A DNA stretch of 64,000 bases from Fomitopsis serialis. Taxonomy: Eukaryota > Basidiomycota > Agaricomycetes > Polyporales > Fomitopsidaceae. Under the pieces are notes generated by a model. The model saw only the letters and a program-made list of their open reading frames with translations. It had not been told where the DNA came from and did no database searches. The stretch is taken from positions 25,679 through 89,678 of the forward strand of contig NW_025955123.1 of assembly GCF_022376445.1 (NCBI RefSeq). The letters are read 5' to 3'. This document shows, piece by piece, positions 34,319 through 46,039 of the stretch (position 1 is its first letter; the number at the start of each line of letters is the position of its first letter). The position numbers and the translations under genes are program-made.

Positions 34319-37300
34319 ATGGCGAAGCCCAGGGTAAAGCGACGATGCAGCTCCCCCAAAGTTCAAGAAGTCGAGATACAACGGAAACAGACCTCAAGAG
34401 GACTCAGGACACGACTTGTAGTCTTACCGGACGAAGGCCCATCCACACCAAAGTCCTCAGCGACACCGTCGGCACCGACCGCAGGTCAATCGAAGGGCTC
34501 TAAAGCGTCGGGACCGACTGCAAGTCAATCGAAGGGCTCTAAACCGTCGGCACCGACAACACGTCGGTCGAAGGGCCTGTGGACACCGCAGTCAACCGTC
34601 GACCCGCCCGATCACCCTGTCGGGCCTTCCACTCCACCGCCTCTTCCGTCGGGCCCCCACCAACCACAGCGCCGTGCCCGGGCCCCAAAGGTGGGATTAA
34701 TGCACATCCGCATATCGGCAAGGCGGCTAACAATTGGGTAGACCCAACCGGACATGATGACAGCTTGGCTTGAGTACCGGGATGAGTATCTGCGGCACAT
34801 GTACACTGCCCATGCCCCACCGACACCCGACGATACCGGCGAAGCGACATGCGACAAATGCTCGGCTGGGTCCGCAGAGTGGAAGTGCCTCTCTTGCTTC
34901 GGCCGGCCGGTGCTCTGCGATTCATGCTGCCTGCGGGAGCACGCCCGCCTGCCTTTCCATCGCCTGGAGCAATGGACCAATGCGGGTTTCTGGGCCCCTT
35001 CCTGGCTTCGAACCCTAGGCCTTCGCATTCACCTCGGTCACGAAGGCGCTCCATGTCCGTGTGTTGACGAGCCCGACAATGAGAGTGACTGGTCGGATGA
35101 CGATTCTTGCAATGAATCCGACAGTGGTGAAGAGGATGAGGAAACCCTCGGTGATCCCCTGCGTGATGCGGCCGGGGTTGAGCGGGCTCCGGAAATGCAT
35201 ATGACAATTGTCGATACGTCCGCCGTGCACTTCCTCCGCGTCGAATGCTGCCGTTGCCCTCAGGCGGAGTCAATTCGCGGTCAGCTCCTCCAGGCCGGGC
35301 TTTACCCGGCAAGCCAGCTGAATGTCAAAACGTGTTTTACCTTCGACGTTCTGGATGACTTCCTCCTCGACAATCTCGAATGCAAGACGTCCGCGATGAA
35401 CTATTATCGCCGACTTCGCCGGAAGACCAATCCGGCATTCCCGCATCGTGTGCCGGTAAGTCATGTCACCCTTGCGGACGGTTCGCCTTGTTCATTAGCA
35501 CACTGCAGGATCGCTATGCGGAATTCATTCGTGCAACAAGACAATGGACGCTTCTCCGGGCTATGATGCAGTTCGGATTCGGGCCGACATGGCGGGGCGA
35601 ACCGGGCACGGGCGACCTTGCACTATTTTGTGCTGCCTGCCCACAGCCCGGAGTGAACATTCCAGATGACTGGGACAGTGACCCGAATGCGTGAGTGACC
35701 GGGCCGTAAGCCGCGAGCAGCAATTGAACGTACGGACAGGTACATTTACGCTCGAGGCTATGTCATGGACGGTAACTTCTCCGCCGAGCATATGAAGATG
35801 CGGAAGCCGGGAAACGATGTTCCGCTTATGCCCGGGAAGGCGTTCATGGTGACGGATGAAGAATTAGCACCTCATTTGAAGTCATCCACTGATATAAAAA
35901 TGGTGTGTGTGGTGAAAGTTGTGTTGAGGGTTGTGCTGATTCAGTACAAGAAACCGACATGCAATGACCACCAAGCTATCGCTCGGGCCAATGCTCACCG
36001 CCACAAATTACAGTCTACGGGAATTGGGGCCACGGCTTGCTCACGGCACGGATGTTTCTTTCCACATGCGGTTGTCAACTTCCAGGCCGGTGAGCGGCAG
36101 AAGAACATGGATTACACGCTGTCGGAAGCTATGAGTTACCGATCGGACGGCATTCGGAACGCCATCGTGCTGTACGACGTGATGTGTCAGTATGGGGTGC
36201 ACCTTCCAAAACGCTTCAAGGACGGTCCGCGGCTCCGGATGCCGCGGGGCCTTACCCTTTACCTCGGCATCGGCTTGTTCCATGTACATGGCCACCAGTC
36301 GAAGTGCCTCCTCGAGTACGCCCCGACGTTCATGCGCGGCGCCGGACAAGTGGATGGGGAGATCGTCGAAACGATGTGGTCTCCATTGGGTAAGGTGTTC
36401 GGAAGTACTCGGACGATGGCGACGTCGCATCGGCAAGAAACTCTTGACCGTCATATGAACGACTGGAATTGGCGGAAAATGGTCTCATTAGGTGCGGGAA
36501 GCAAATCAACTGTCCGGTGTTGCAGGTTCTCACCCCCTTCCAGTCCCAGCATTGAAGAAGCGCATTGCCGCAAACCGGGTACTCCTTGAGAGCTTCCGAG
36601 AGGCGCTGGAGGATCAGGAAGCCGGGATCGAAGCCGACATCCTGGCTCAATGGATGTCAGCGGTCGCGGAAGCCCACAAAAAGCGTGTGAAGGATGTATC
36701 AGTGATGGACGCATTTGAGGTTCAGGGCCAGCATGGTGGGTGGCGGGTGGCGGATATTACACCACTGATCGCTGACATGTAGAGTAGCTCCGTCAAGGGC
36801 GGAAATACAAATCGGTCTGACCGAAAAAGAAGGCGATAACAACACCATCGTCGGAGCAGCGGAGTGGATGGTTGAGGGAATGAGGATTGAGGATGCACAG
36901 TGTGTAATTACAATCCCGCCGCCGACATTCAACGCTCACACTCCGACAGAATTGCGCTGCAGCGGGTAGTAAGGGCCTATGGGACAAAGACAACGGCAGA
37001 GCAGCGTTTGAACATCGCAAAACAGAGAAAACGGCTCGAACTCCGGATCGAGCGCTTCCTAAGGAAGGGGGAGGAGATTGTGGGTACGAACGAATGGGAC
37101 GACGGTCGGCAGCATACCGAGGTTATCGATGACAACGGTGACCTATCCGACTGGGAAGACATGCAGAACAACGGCCAAGCAGCCGCCGGGCCCAACGTAA
37201 CAGGCAATGTCCCGGCTTCTACTCCGAAATCAAGAAAGCGAGATGGGAGGGCAGCGGAGTGGCGGCCGTTGTCACTTCCATCGTCCTACTCTGTCGACAC

Positions 37301-38030
37301 GATCAAGACTGCGGACGTGCAGCCATATGCAAAAGCGGAACTGGAGCTACGAATCGGGCAAGCGAACGACATCTTGCACCAATTGCGGATATTGCTCAGC
37401 CAAAAGTCGTTTGTAATGCGAGCGAAGGTGCGCGATGCCAAGTCGCAGTCGCGGAAGACACGGGCGTGGGCGGATGTGCATGCCGTTCAGAAAGGAGTGG
37501 AACACCAGGCCCGTATGTACAGGAAGGTGCGGCATGCGATGACAGTGCTCGGAGCAACAACGTCAACCCTTCGAAAGTACCAAAAATTGGTGCCTGACGA
37601 TTTGAAGGTCAGCACAGCAATTGTAGAACCGAACCAGAGGGGGCAGCGACATACCCGGCTACCCTGGATATGGACGACGGATGTTCAAGGCGATATGAAC
37701 GCAAATGAGACAATGACGGAATGTAAGCAGGTTGCCGGTCACAGTACATCTACAGAGTCATGATTTTTTACAGTACACCGTGTGCATTGGTTCCGAGCAC
37801 GGTCACAGTTCGAGCGAGCCGAAGAAGAGGACAATATCCTCCGCCGAGAGCTGGATTCTGTCCGGAGATACTTTGAGTACGAGATGAAACGGTGGGCAGA
37901 CCATGCCGCCCACCGGAAGAGCGGAAGGTATCCTGGGTATGCGGAGGTGTGCCGTCAGCGGCGACATATGTTCAAAATGCTCCAGAATGATGCTGAGACT
38001 GCATATGGTATCATGTACCTTGGACGGTAA
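34319..38030 (+). CDS. KDZ transposase with N-terminal CxC2-type zinc cluster, intact, 1104 aa
   Basis: Exons 34319-34690, 34742-35455, 35509-35690, 35740-35902, 35945-36491, 36544-36735, 36785-36899, 36950-37722 and 37774-38030 all join in phase. The first 124 residues are disordered, with a repeated QSKGSK motif. Residues about 159-205 form the KDZ-associated CxC2-like cluster (TCDKCSAGSAEWKCLSCF...VLCDSCCLREH). Then follow CAACPQPGVNIPDDW, YVMDGNFSAEHMKMR (first catalytic Asp region, about 432), KPTCNDHQAIARANAHRHKL, ATACSRHGCFFPHAVVNFQ, VLYDVMCQY (about 553), IGLFHVHGHQSKC and GAGQVDGEIVETMWSPLG (acidic third position, about 610). These are the signature blocks of the Kyakuja-Dileera-Zisupton family. 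The C-terminus is coiled and ends LHRVHWFRARSQFE...MYLGR. No stop or frameshift was found, so it may be active. It converges on a TET/JBP gene, an association known from Agaricomycetes. Confidence 0.93.
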
Positions 38031-38082
38031 TACAAACGGCCTCCTTGTATATTTACCGCTGTCCGAATTTCCCAACACTTCG

Positions 38083-38200
38083 GGCGTCCGACCGCGGACG
38101 CCCGATGTCGGACGCCCGATGTCGGACGCCCGATGTCGGACGCCCGATGTCGGACGCCCGATGTCGGACGCCCGAGGTCGGACGCCCGATCGCGGATGTG
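38083..38200 (+). repeat. 14-bp CpG-rich minisatellite, array 5
   Basis: About eight units (TGTCGGACGCCCGA, with a few cgc and ggt linkers) between the stop codons of the KDZ transposase (38030, +) and the TET/JBP oxygenase (38298, -). It fills almost half of the 267-bp intergenic gap. Confidence 0.93.
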
Positions 38201-38297
38201 TCCTCTTCCTACACTGTCATGGTTCAATAACGCGGACGAGGCACACAGGTTCATCATGTATTCGGTCATGCTACAAACGAATATATCTAATACCTAG

Positions 38298-39544
38298 CTA
38301 AAAGTCGACTGTCAGCCAACTGGTCTTCTTCACCTTCGCCCATTTGTGTACTTGGGGTCTAAGGTAGTATACAACGCAAAGCCTCTCCCTATTGGAATGT
38401 GATACGGAGTGAGGGATTAGGGCCCCGGAGAACAAAGCCGCGCACCCGCCGGCGTACTGTAAGGTGAGGCCGAGGGTCGGGAGCTCTAATACCGTGTCGT
38501 TGTCCCCACCAATCGTGATGAGGAGATCGTACCAATCCTTTGCCGACATTCGGTCAAGGTGGAGGGGCGATCGGCGGTTGGTGATAACGGACATGGCATT
38601 GAATGGAGTACCCCACAAGGGGAGCACGTCCGCAATGTCGGGACAAATCCGAGTTGAGGCGAGCGCCGCATAGCCCATAGCATGTAACTCCGGATGAATT
38701 ATCCGGAGCATGCCCGCAATGAGGGCGTGCTGCTCTGTCATTGCCCGGAACCAATCCCGGCCGGGAGATTGTTCTTCCGATAAAGTTGAGGACACCTGTG
38801 GCGGATATGTAGTGCCCTGGGGGAGACAACATCAGTCCGGCACTGCTGGTGCGCACTGCTGCATACCTGGTGACCTTGCTGGTACCAACCCGGGGAGAAA
38901 GATATGCACCCGGGATCCAGGCTTTGCCATTGTCCGGTTGCCGCGAAGTTGTCCGGGTGATTCCGCCATGTTGTCGAAGCCTGCCCACGAGACTTTGCGA
39001 GCATCGGATTGAGTAGAAACGTATTTTCCCATATCTTAAGCTGCACGCTGTGTTTATTAGCATCACCATAAGCAGGGAAGGTATAACGCTCGCCTGCTGC
39101 TCGGCCGTTATGATACCAGGCAGGTACCAAAGCAGAACATGCCCCAGTGCATCGACGACGGTGGCGGGCTGTGTAAAAATACCGTCGCCGAGTTCGAGGG
39201 GCGGGAATTCCTTCATGGCGCGATGAAGGCGCGGCATTGTCCGGTCAGAGATTTCCGCCGGGATAGCCTCCGCATAATCCTCTGCATTCCAATTCACGAA
39301 AACTTGGCTTTGCAGTGAGCTTAGGTGTGTCGCCAAGACATACACCATACTCACTTCGACGAAGAAAGGCTTCCTTAATAATTTCGACCATTTGGTGTGC
39401 CTGGCCGATCATTTCCACACTAAAGTCGGCGTCCGGCGCGGGCGACAGATTCTGCCCAGCGGTGCCAGCCAAGTAAGCTAGTCTATACTCATACAGTGCA
39501 ATCATATAATTGGCCGCGCGAATGTCGAGACTGTCGGCGGACAT
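38298..39544 (-). CDS. TET/JBP-superfamily 2-oxoglutarate/Fe(II) dioxygenase, compact form, intact, 358 aa
   Basis: Exons on the minus strand: 39544-39355, 39302-39088, 39040-38867 and 38795-38298, all in phase, 358 residues. The start MSADSLDIRAANYMIALYEY is the first ATG. Middle blocks are VVDALGHVLLWYLPGI (about residue 110) and SFSPGWYQQGHQ, both typical of the basidiomycete TET/JBP group. Catalytic blocks: SPLHLDRMSAKDWYDLLIT (H-x-D iron ligands, about 272-274), ELPTLGLTLQYAGGCAALFS (core strands), and IPHSVSHSNRERLCVVYYLR (distal His about 325 and 2-oxoglutarate Arg about 332). All ligands are present, so an active enzyme oxidising 5-methylcytosine or a similar base is expected from the family. 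It is tail-to-tail with an intact KDZ transposase, 267 bp apart, the arrangement reported for fungal KDZ-linked TET/JBP genes. The lack of breaks in both genes argues for recent mobility or selection. Confidence 0.88.
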
Positions 39545-40014
39545 GGCGGGAGGAGATTGTGTTGATCATGCGGGAAGGTTTGATGGGATTTTCACAGGGT
39601 CTGTATAGTTTGTACAACAGTCACACGCAAAAGCTGTGGCTGGTAAGTGTCTATTAATGGTGTTATATGCCCGGGAGATCGGCAGGTCTCCTTGTGATCA
39701 GGGCATGATGGGAGCCCGGGCTGAACTTTCCGGCGGTACCTTATCACGATTCAATAGTAATTGGAACGTCAGCATTCGGGCACAACCGGGCTCCATCCGA
39801 AATGCTGAGGATGCACACTGGTGGTGTTTGGGATGGCTAAACTGACGAACCAGCCAACACTAAGGAAAGGAACAGAGAGGGAGCGGGCTGGCAAATGTTT
39901 AGTGGAAGTAAATACGTTCGGCTGAAGCCCGGCCGAGTTCGCGACCGCACGACGCTCAGGTATTAGCCGGTTGACAATATGTTGGCCGGCAGGGTTACAA
40001 CGATGTGATCGGAC

Positions 40015-40615
40015 GCCGGCCGCGCACCGATTGTTGGCAGTAGTCAAATGTCGGCCGCACAGATTGAAGTCCATGTATCATATAGAACATGTCGCCAGCT
40101 GTCCAGCAACAATAGGAGCATTGATACGGGTGCGATGTCGGCCGACCGGGCAACAGTGAGGCCAAGACAAATTGGATGAATCACAAAGAATTCCAGTATG
40201 CGGATCCCCGGGTGGTCGGCCGACCGGACTGTCACGGCTTGTCTTATGACCGGCCGCTGTGGGAGCAGCATCTTGTCCAACCACCGGCCGACTGGGTACA
40301 GACCCATCCGTCAGACCCTCGGCCGACCGGGTGTATATGGTGAGATTTGACCGTCGGCCGCTCCGTGAACGCCGACGAATCATACCATCGGCCGACCCGT
40401 GGGTGATGACAATACAGAATGTCAATCCGCACACACCCTGTGAGCCCTGGTTGGAAACACCCCCCCATCCAACTCGTCGGCCCATCCGAGGGTAGCCGGA
40501 AGTTCCATGCATCGGCCGACGCGGGTAATGACGGCTGAGTCGAACCGTCGGCCGACGTCGGGTGGCCGGGCAACAATAAGTGAATCTCATGTCGGGTGGC
40601 CGGGTAACAAACCGA
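40015..40615. repeat. Field of dispersed CGGCCG motifs
   Basis: About a dozen copies of a TCGGCCGACCGGG-like word occur at irregular 25-90 bp intervals (for example near 40050, 40137, 40216, 40319, 40352, 40388, 40510 and 40546). Some are followed by GGGCAACAAT or GGGTAACAA. The core is palindromic (CGGCCG), so strand cannot be assigned. It lies between the divergent starts of the TET/JBP gene (39544, -) and the Spt5-like gene (40631, +). It could be clustered binding sites or a decayed satellite. Confidence 0.75.
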
Positions 40616-40630
40616 TAGTTTGACCCCATT

Positions 40631-42535
40631 ATGTGCAAACGCGGTCCGTATCGGGGCGACGTCGGATTTGTGGAATGCGTGGATAACAGCAAAATGGCTG
40701 TCGTCTGGTGTGTGCCGCGCATTGACCTTGGCCCCCAGCCGGGAGGGTCGAAGGAGGGATACGAGGATGAAGATGAGAGCGGAGAGGCGGCGGAGCGGGG
40801 ACAGGAGCATGCGACGCGAGAGGAGGGAGGATCGGTGGAAGGATCTCGGCGTCGAGACGAGGAACAGAGTGAGAAGGTGAAGGATGGGAAGCAGGTCGAG
40901 GAACGGCCAGAGGCGAGGTCGCAGGGTCGTCAACGGCACGCGAAGGCTCCTTTCAGGCCTGAACAGGTCGCCAGTCTCTACGGGAAGAGCGCCGTTCGCG
41001 CCGATGGTGACACGTTCGTGTTCCGTGGCCAGCATTATCAAGGTGGCCTGGTGCGACAGGAAGTGGAGGTGGCCAATTTGTCCATGAGCCATGTCTTCAG
41101 CTATACGCTGTATCGTGTCTGCTTGACGGCTCCGCAAATCCCACAAGACCAGGTCGAGGTGTACTTTGCCCACCACTACGCGAAGGGACTTCAAATCGAT
41201 GAACGTGTCAAGATTGTGGAGGGGGAGCAGCGAGGTAGCACAGCGTGGATCGAAAACGTGGATGGCGAGTTGGCCGTCGTCAAGCTCGACATCTACGATC
41301 TATCCGTGCATGTCCCGCTTCGTCATTTGCGCAGACACATCGTCGTCGGCGATACAGTCGCAGTGGTCGTGGGCGTAAACAACGGGAAATGGGGCAGTGT
41401 CACTCAGATAGATGGTGGATTGCTCAGCATCGTTTCCCCTAACGGTGAGGCTGACGTACGTATCTCTGTTCCATATACGCATCAAGTACTTACTATGCGA
41501 CAGGTGACTGTGGATGCACGGTTCGTACAGTTCTACAATCCCCCCCGTCATGCTGCAAGGGGTAAACGGGCCGGCTGGAACCAATTGTCCATTGCGCCCA
41601 ATCTTGATGCGTCCACCCTGCATCTGTCCCTTCTGGAGGTGCAGACGGTGGCGGACTTGCGATCACGGCGACATCTGTGCATCAGCAAACGCGTTGCCAT
41701 TACCCACGGCCCCTTCAAATCCTACAGGGGGATAGTCAAGGCCCTCGGTCAAGAAGACCATTTCATCGTAGAGCTGGACGCGCCCAGAGGGCGCACACAC
41801 CCTGTGCATTGGCGACATCTCGCCTTGATATGGTAAGTGACGTACAACATGGTATCTACTGGTTCTCAAGGTTTTTAGGGACGGCCTCCTCGTGCCGCTA
41901 GACCCGAGTAAGGAGTCAACACCCTTCACTATACCAGGGGAAGTGGAGGGATCACGGCTTAGGCGCGAGCGGACGCCAGAGCCCCAGATGTCAGACCTTG
42001 ATCCATCGGCGCTGGATTATTTGGAGAGGGCAGAGGAGTTGGGTTGGGGACTTGGCGCAGGGCCTAGAGTGGACCCAGGTATGTTATGAGCTTATTGACC
42101 TTTCAATCGTCTCACGCGATGTTAGATCTATCCTGTGCGTGGTTGTATGATCCCGACATGCGATCTGCGCTTCGAAGTCACGAAGTCCGCGTTATCATCC
42201 GTGGAACCAAGAGCCCGGAAGTCTTTCTCGGTGGAGAGTGGGAGTCGAAAATGGTGAAGACGGACAAGACCGCAGAGCTGTGTACCGTGAAGTCTCAGCC
42301 TGCGGTCGTTATACGAAGCTTAGCTCCGCCTGCCCGGATCGCCGAGTTTCCGATCCGTTACTTACATACTATACCCGGAGGTAAAGGCAAAAAGGTGCTG
42401 GTTGTCCGCGGTCAGCATAAAGGACGAGCAGGCCAGGTGACACGCGTCGCCGGAAAACAAGTTATAGTGAAGCCTTTTGACGGTAACGACTCTCCATTTG
42501 AGGATCTACTGGAGCATGTAGTACTGTTAGCGTAG
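40631..42535 (+). CDS. Spt5-like multi-KOW protein lacking the NGN domain, 603 aa
   Basis: Exons 40631-41832, 41879-42078 and 42126-42535 are in phase. Spt5 is the RNA polymerase elongation factor whose KOW domains contact the polymerase and RNA. KOW-type blocks visible: CKRGPYRGDVGFVECVD...VPRID (residues 2-33, like Spt5 KOW1), DERVKIVEGEQRGSTAWIEN (about 190), VGDTVAVVVGVNNGKWGSVT (about 240), ISKRVAITHGPFKSYRGIVK (about 350) and KGKKVLVVRGQHKGRAGQVT (about 560). An acidic/basic linker (about 40-100) follows the first block. The NGN (Spt4-binding) domain that precedes KOW1 in genuine Spt5 is missing, and the upstream DNA is repeat, so the gene is an N-truncated paralogue rather than the housekeeping copy. 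Agaricomycetes carry many such Spt5-like copies in repeat-rich regions (recollection, not checked). It could act as a decoy or specialised elongation factor, which is inference. Confidence 0.75.
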
Positions 42536-42810
42536 TTGTAGTCGTTCTCAGTACGGACCGGATATGGTGGCTGTTGCCGTTTTAAGACCCGTGTACATTG
42601 TATGAGTCATTGTGATCGCTTCCCATATATTTAATCTTTGTCTACCCTTCGGGGAAGGGCCGCACCAATCGTCAAAAGATGACTGGTAAGCGTGTCCTTT
42701 TGTCCTTGCTGATGATCCGCCGCTTGTAACCGATCCCACCACGGTCTGCGGCACGACAGTCCTATTGTCTATTGTCGTGCAGCTGTACTAAGTTACCCGT
42801 CCTTAGGACG

Positions 42811-42820
42811 TATTTATATC
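42811..42820 (+). promoter_or_regulatory. TATA-like box of the 42852 gene
   Basis: TATTTATATC lies about 35-40 bp upstream of the ATG at 42852. It is the only such element in the 300-bp gap after the Spt5-like gene. Confidence 0.45.
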
Positions 42821-42851
42821 TCAGGTCCCGCCGTCTTCGCCCCAGTTCACC

Positions 42852-44738
42852 ATGAGCGACGATCGCCAGCAACCGAGGGAGCTGTTAAGGGGTACCAATG
42901 GATGGTACTTCTTGGGGATGAACAAGGTACTCAGATCAGTTCATTATGTCGCGTTCTACACTCACTAACTGTTTACTGGAAGCATGCCGATGCAGCAGCG
43001 GCTGGTGTGCCCGAAGGCGATGAACCCATGGACGGTGGTGCTGGACGGTCGGCTGATACAGGTATGCTCAACCTGTTTCTTTAAAAAACTACTGTAGCTG
43101 AGCATCTCGTGTCCAGACAACGACGACATGGAAGAACGGGAGGTCGAAGGCGCTGTCCAGGACGCGCGGTTCCAAACTATCGATCAGGATAGTTCTGTGC
43201 TGGCCACGCCCGTTCGCAAGCCAATGGCGAGTATTGAAGAACGTAGCATTTAGTCTAACGCTAATGTGTACACTCCTTTAGCTGGCGGCATCGTCGCCGC
43301 CCCGGTTGGCCCCATTGACACCAGACCAGCGTGTGGATAAATTGGTGTGCCTGTAGTATACCTCGTTTTGCACTCCCATGCTGATCGCCACCAAGAGGGA
43401 TCTATTAAACAACCTAGCTATGGACCATCCTGATAAGGCGGTGAGTAATGAGTTGGCGGTCCGGCGGCGTATTTGACCGAAAATACAGAGATCCTTGATC
43501 GAGCAAGTCCAGCAGACGTTGCCCGAGGGAGCGAAGGATCAGGTATTCATTCTGTTGTAACTTCAATGCAGATATTGACCAGAAGTATACAGAGCGGGAC
43601 CCAGGTATCACCATCTGCTGCAGTGAAGACTACGTCTGCCAACAATGGCGATCCCGTTGACCAGGACGGCGATGATGAGGAAGATGACGAAGTGGTTCGT
43701 ACTAAGGGTGTGAAGCGGGGTCCGCGTGATCACAATATGTTCAACGTGAGTTCCGGGAGCCTTTCATTACTTACGAATGCTAATGATCTGTCAGCGGTAT
43801 TTCCGTGACTGGCTGAAAGCCAAGAATGTGCCGCTGAAATACGAACGAGTCAAACCAATCTCGGCAACCCTATTCACGGTCCAATCGTGGCTGAATGGTC
43901 ATGGGCCAGGGCCTGATACGTCTCACCCGCTCCTCGATTGGGATACTCCAATGAGTGAAGCGTGGAACAGTGAGACGATTGTCGTACTTTCTAACGCCTT
44001 CCTCGGGGAGATCGCGGTGAACATGCACCTTCCGCTCACAGTCAGGGACTGCCCAGCCCGTCCGGCTGTATATGTCAACCTAACCAAGAAGCTACAGAAG
44101 GTGCAGACGGATTACAACAAGCACCGGCTGCTTACTGCCGAAGCTTACGTTGAAGAGAAAAGCAAACTCAAGGCGGAGACTAGGCGCAATGTCCGGCGAA
44201 ATGGGGTAAGCCTGCATTCGTGTTTTCTTGGCTTTACTTACACAATATTTCAGACATACGAGCGTCGGCAGCGCATCGTTCGCCTCAACTTCGAGACCGA
44301 CCCCGATTTATGGAAGGAGGTTGCGAAGGTCGTCGACCTCCTCAACGTCGGCGCGATGAGTTCCGATCATACGGACGATGGCTCTACCCCCAAGAGGAAA
44401 ACCGTTACGCGCGCGCGAACCCCTTGGCGTGCAGCGGAAGTAGCAGACCTGATGCAAGCATTGGAAAGCTATCCGGTGGGGGGTTCGGCAGCGGGCAACA
44501 AGCCCTACCTCAGGACGTTCGATCTTCTCAAGGCGCCGATTTCGGGTCGCAAGGTGATCCCCAAGTTGCCCATTAATTTCTACGACCGTCATTGGTATGC
44601 AGCCCAAGGTCAGGCGGTGAAGCATACACTTGCTGTAGGCAGGCCAGTCTATATTCCGGGCCTCCCGCTCCATGTAAGTGTGCGTTTTTCTTGTATAACA
44701 GAAAAATTCTGACCTTCATATAGTCAGAGGCGTCGTAA
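42852..44738 (+). CDS. Hypothetical nuclear-looking protein, many small exons
   Basis: Unknown family. The start MSDDRQQPRELLRGTNGWYF is followed by a series of small exons with standard borders: HADAAAAGVPEGDEPMDGGA; NDDMEEREVEGAVQDARFQT; LAASSPPRLAPLTPDQRVDK; RSLIEQVQQTLPEGAKDQ. A large exon follows (43796-44205, YFRDWLKAKNVPLKYERVKP ... NFTLEGEIAVN-like core with FLGEIAVNMHLPLTVRDC), and then TYERRQRIVRLNFETDPDLW to INFYDRHWYAAQGQ (44254-44673). The last exon is four codons (SEAS) ending at 44738. The acidic N-terminus and the DGDDEEDDEVV plus KGVKRGPRDHN stretch suggest disordered linkers. The C-terminal half is globular and conserved-looking. Some of the small-exon joins around 43330-43600 are uncertain. 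No DNA-binding or enzyme motif was recognised. Confidence 0.62.
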
Positions 44739-46039
44739 TTACTAGTACGGACAAAGCTGTCGTCGCGTAACTTGTAGACAATATACAATGCGTCTTTTGT
44801 CAAACAACCGTGAGAGTTCTTGGCGGGGTCAGGCGCTGCAGACACAAGCGCACCCATCGGCGACCAGCTCGACTACGAAGGCTAGGCGGTCCATCAGCAT
44901 CAGCAAATCAGGCAATTTCTGAGCATCTGGGAGACTGACGGAGACCCCTCAGAGCGACTCAGAGGATCAGACAGCTCAGAAACTTCAGAGTAGTTCAGAC
45001 TCGTCAGATAATCCAACAAGCTAACAAGGTTGTAAGACTATCCCATCAAGACACTGTCTATTCAATTCTGATAATTGCAGTAGTCACGATATTATTGCTC
45101 ATATATCAATGGCTCGAGAACAATGTACATAGAGAGCACATAGTGGGTACCAGTCATACCATCTATTCTCACTCTCGCACCGTCTGCTGTCTCGCCCACG
45201 CTGTCTGCCGCGTCGCCCGTGTCATTTGCCCATGTTGTAGGCTGCCGACCCACCCAGTCCATATACCCTCTCTCTCTCCCCATCTGTCGTCTCGTCCGCG
45301 CCATCTACTCACTCTTTTGCGGTGTCTGCCAACTCGTCTGCCATCCCACTTGCCTTGTCTGCCATCCTACTCGCACGGGCCGGCAGGACTCGCAGATCAT
45401 CCTTCACCCTGGCCACAAACGTTCACCGGATGAGCGTGCGGGCCGGCACATTTGTGAGTGGGCAGCACAAGCCATGCTGGTGCGCGTAGACGTTCGCTGG
45501 TAATGGGGCACATGAGGGCGGAGAGCGGAGTTCGAGGACTGGCGGGAACGTGTAGATGGAGTCATTCAGCACCAGGAGGTCGAAGGACACAGCGTAGGCT
45601 GTGCCGTACGCGAGCCGATTGCCAGGTCATTCGTGATTCACACGGTGCTCGTCAAGATGTGGTGGGCAGCATTGTGGTTAACCGTGAGACGTCGCGCGAC
45701 GTGAGCTAGTGTACGGACATGCGCGCGCAGTCGTCGGTAGACCCTGTGAGACGAACATTTATGAGTAGAGTAAGACAGTTGTTGATACTCGTACGTACCT
45801 TCGTTCATGCGTCGAGTGTAGTACGGTATGAGGGAAGTCAATTCGCGAGCGATGTACTGCAGGTGTGCGCGTCGGGATGTAAGTCCATGAATATCAAACA
45901 GTATTGGTGAACGAACTTCGGGCTGCGTGTATCAGGCCGAGCACGGGTATACCTATGGGTATCCCGAGCTCGACCCGTACCCATGACCCGCCCGGGAACA
46001 GACTCACCTGAGCTAGTACGGATTTTGTGCGGGTGAAGG

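Noticed and set aside
39001..39130. Frameshift in the compact TET/JBP gene where two frames look coding
   Set aside because: A 47-nt intron (39087-39041) with a GCTAATAA branch site joins the frames exactly.
40244..41194. Long minus-strand frame opposite the Spt5-like gene
   Set aside because: Antisense shadow of the gene and of the CGGCCG repeat field. It has no domain.
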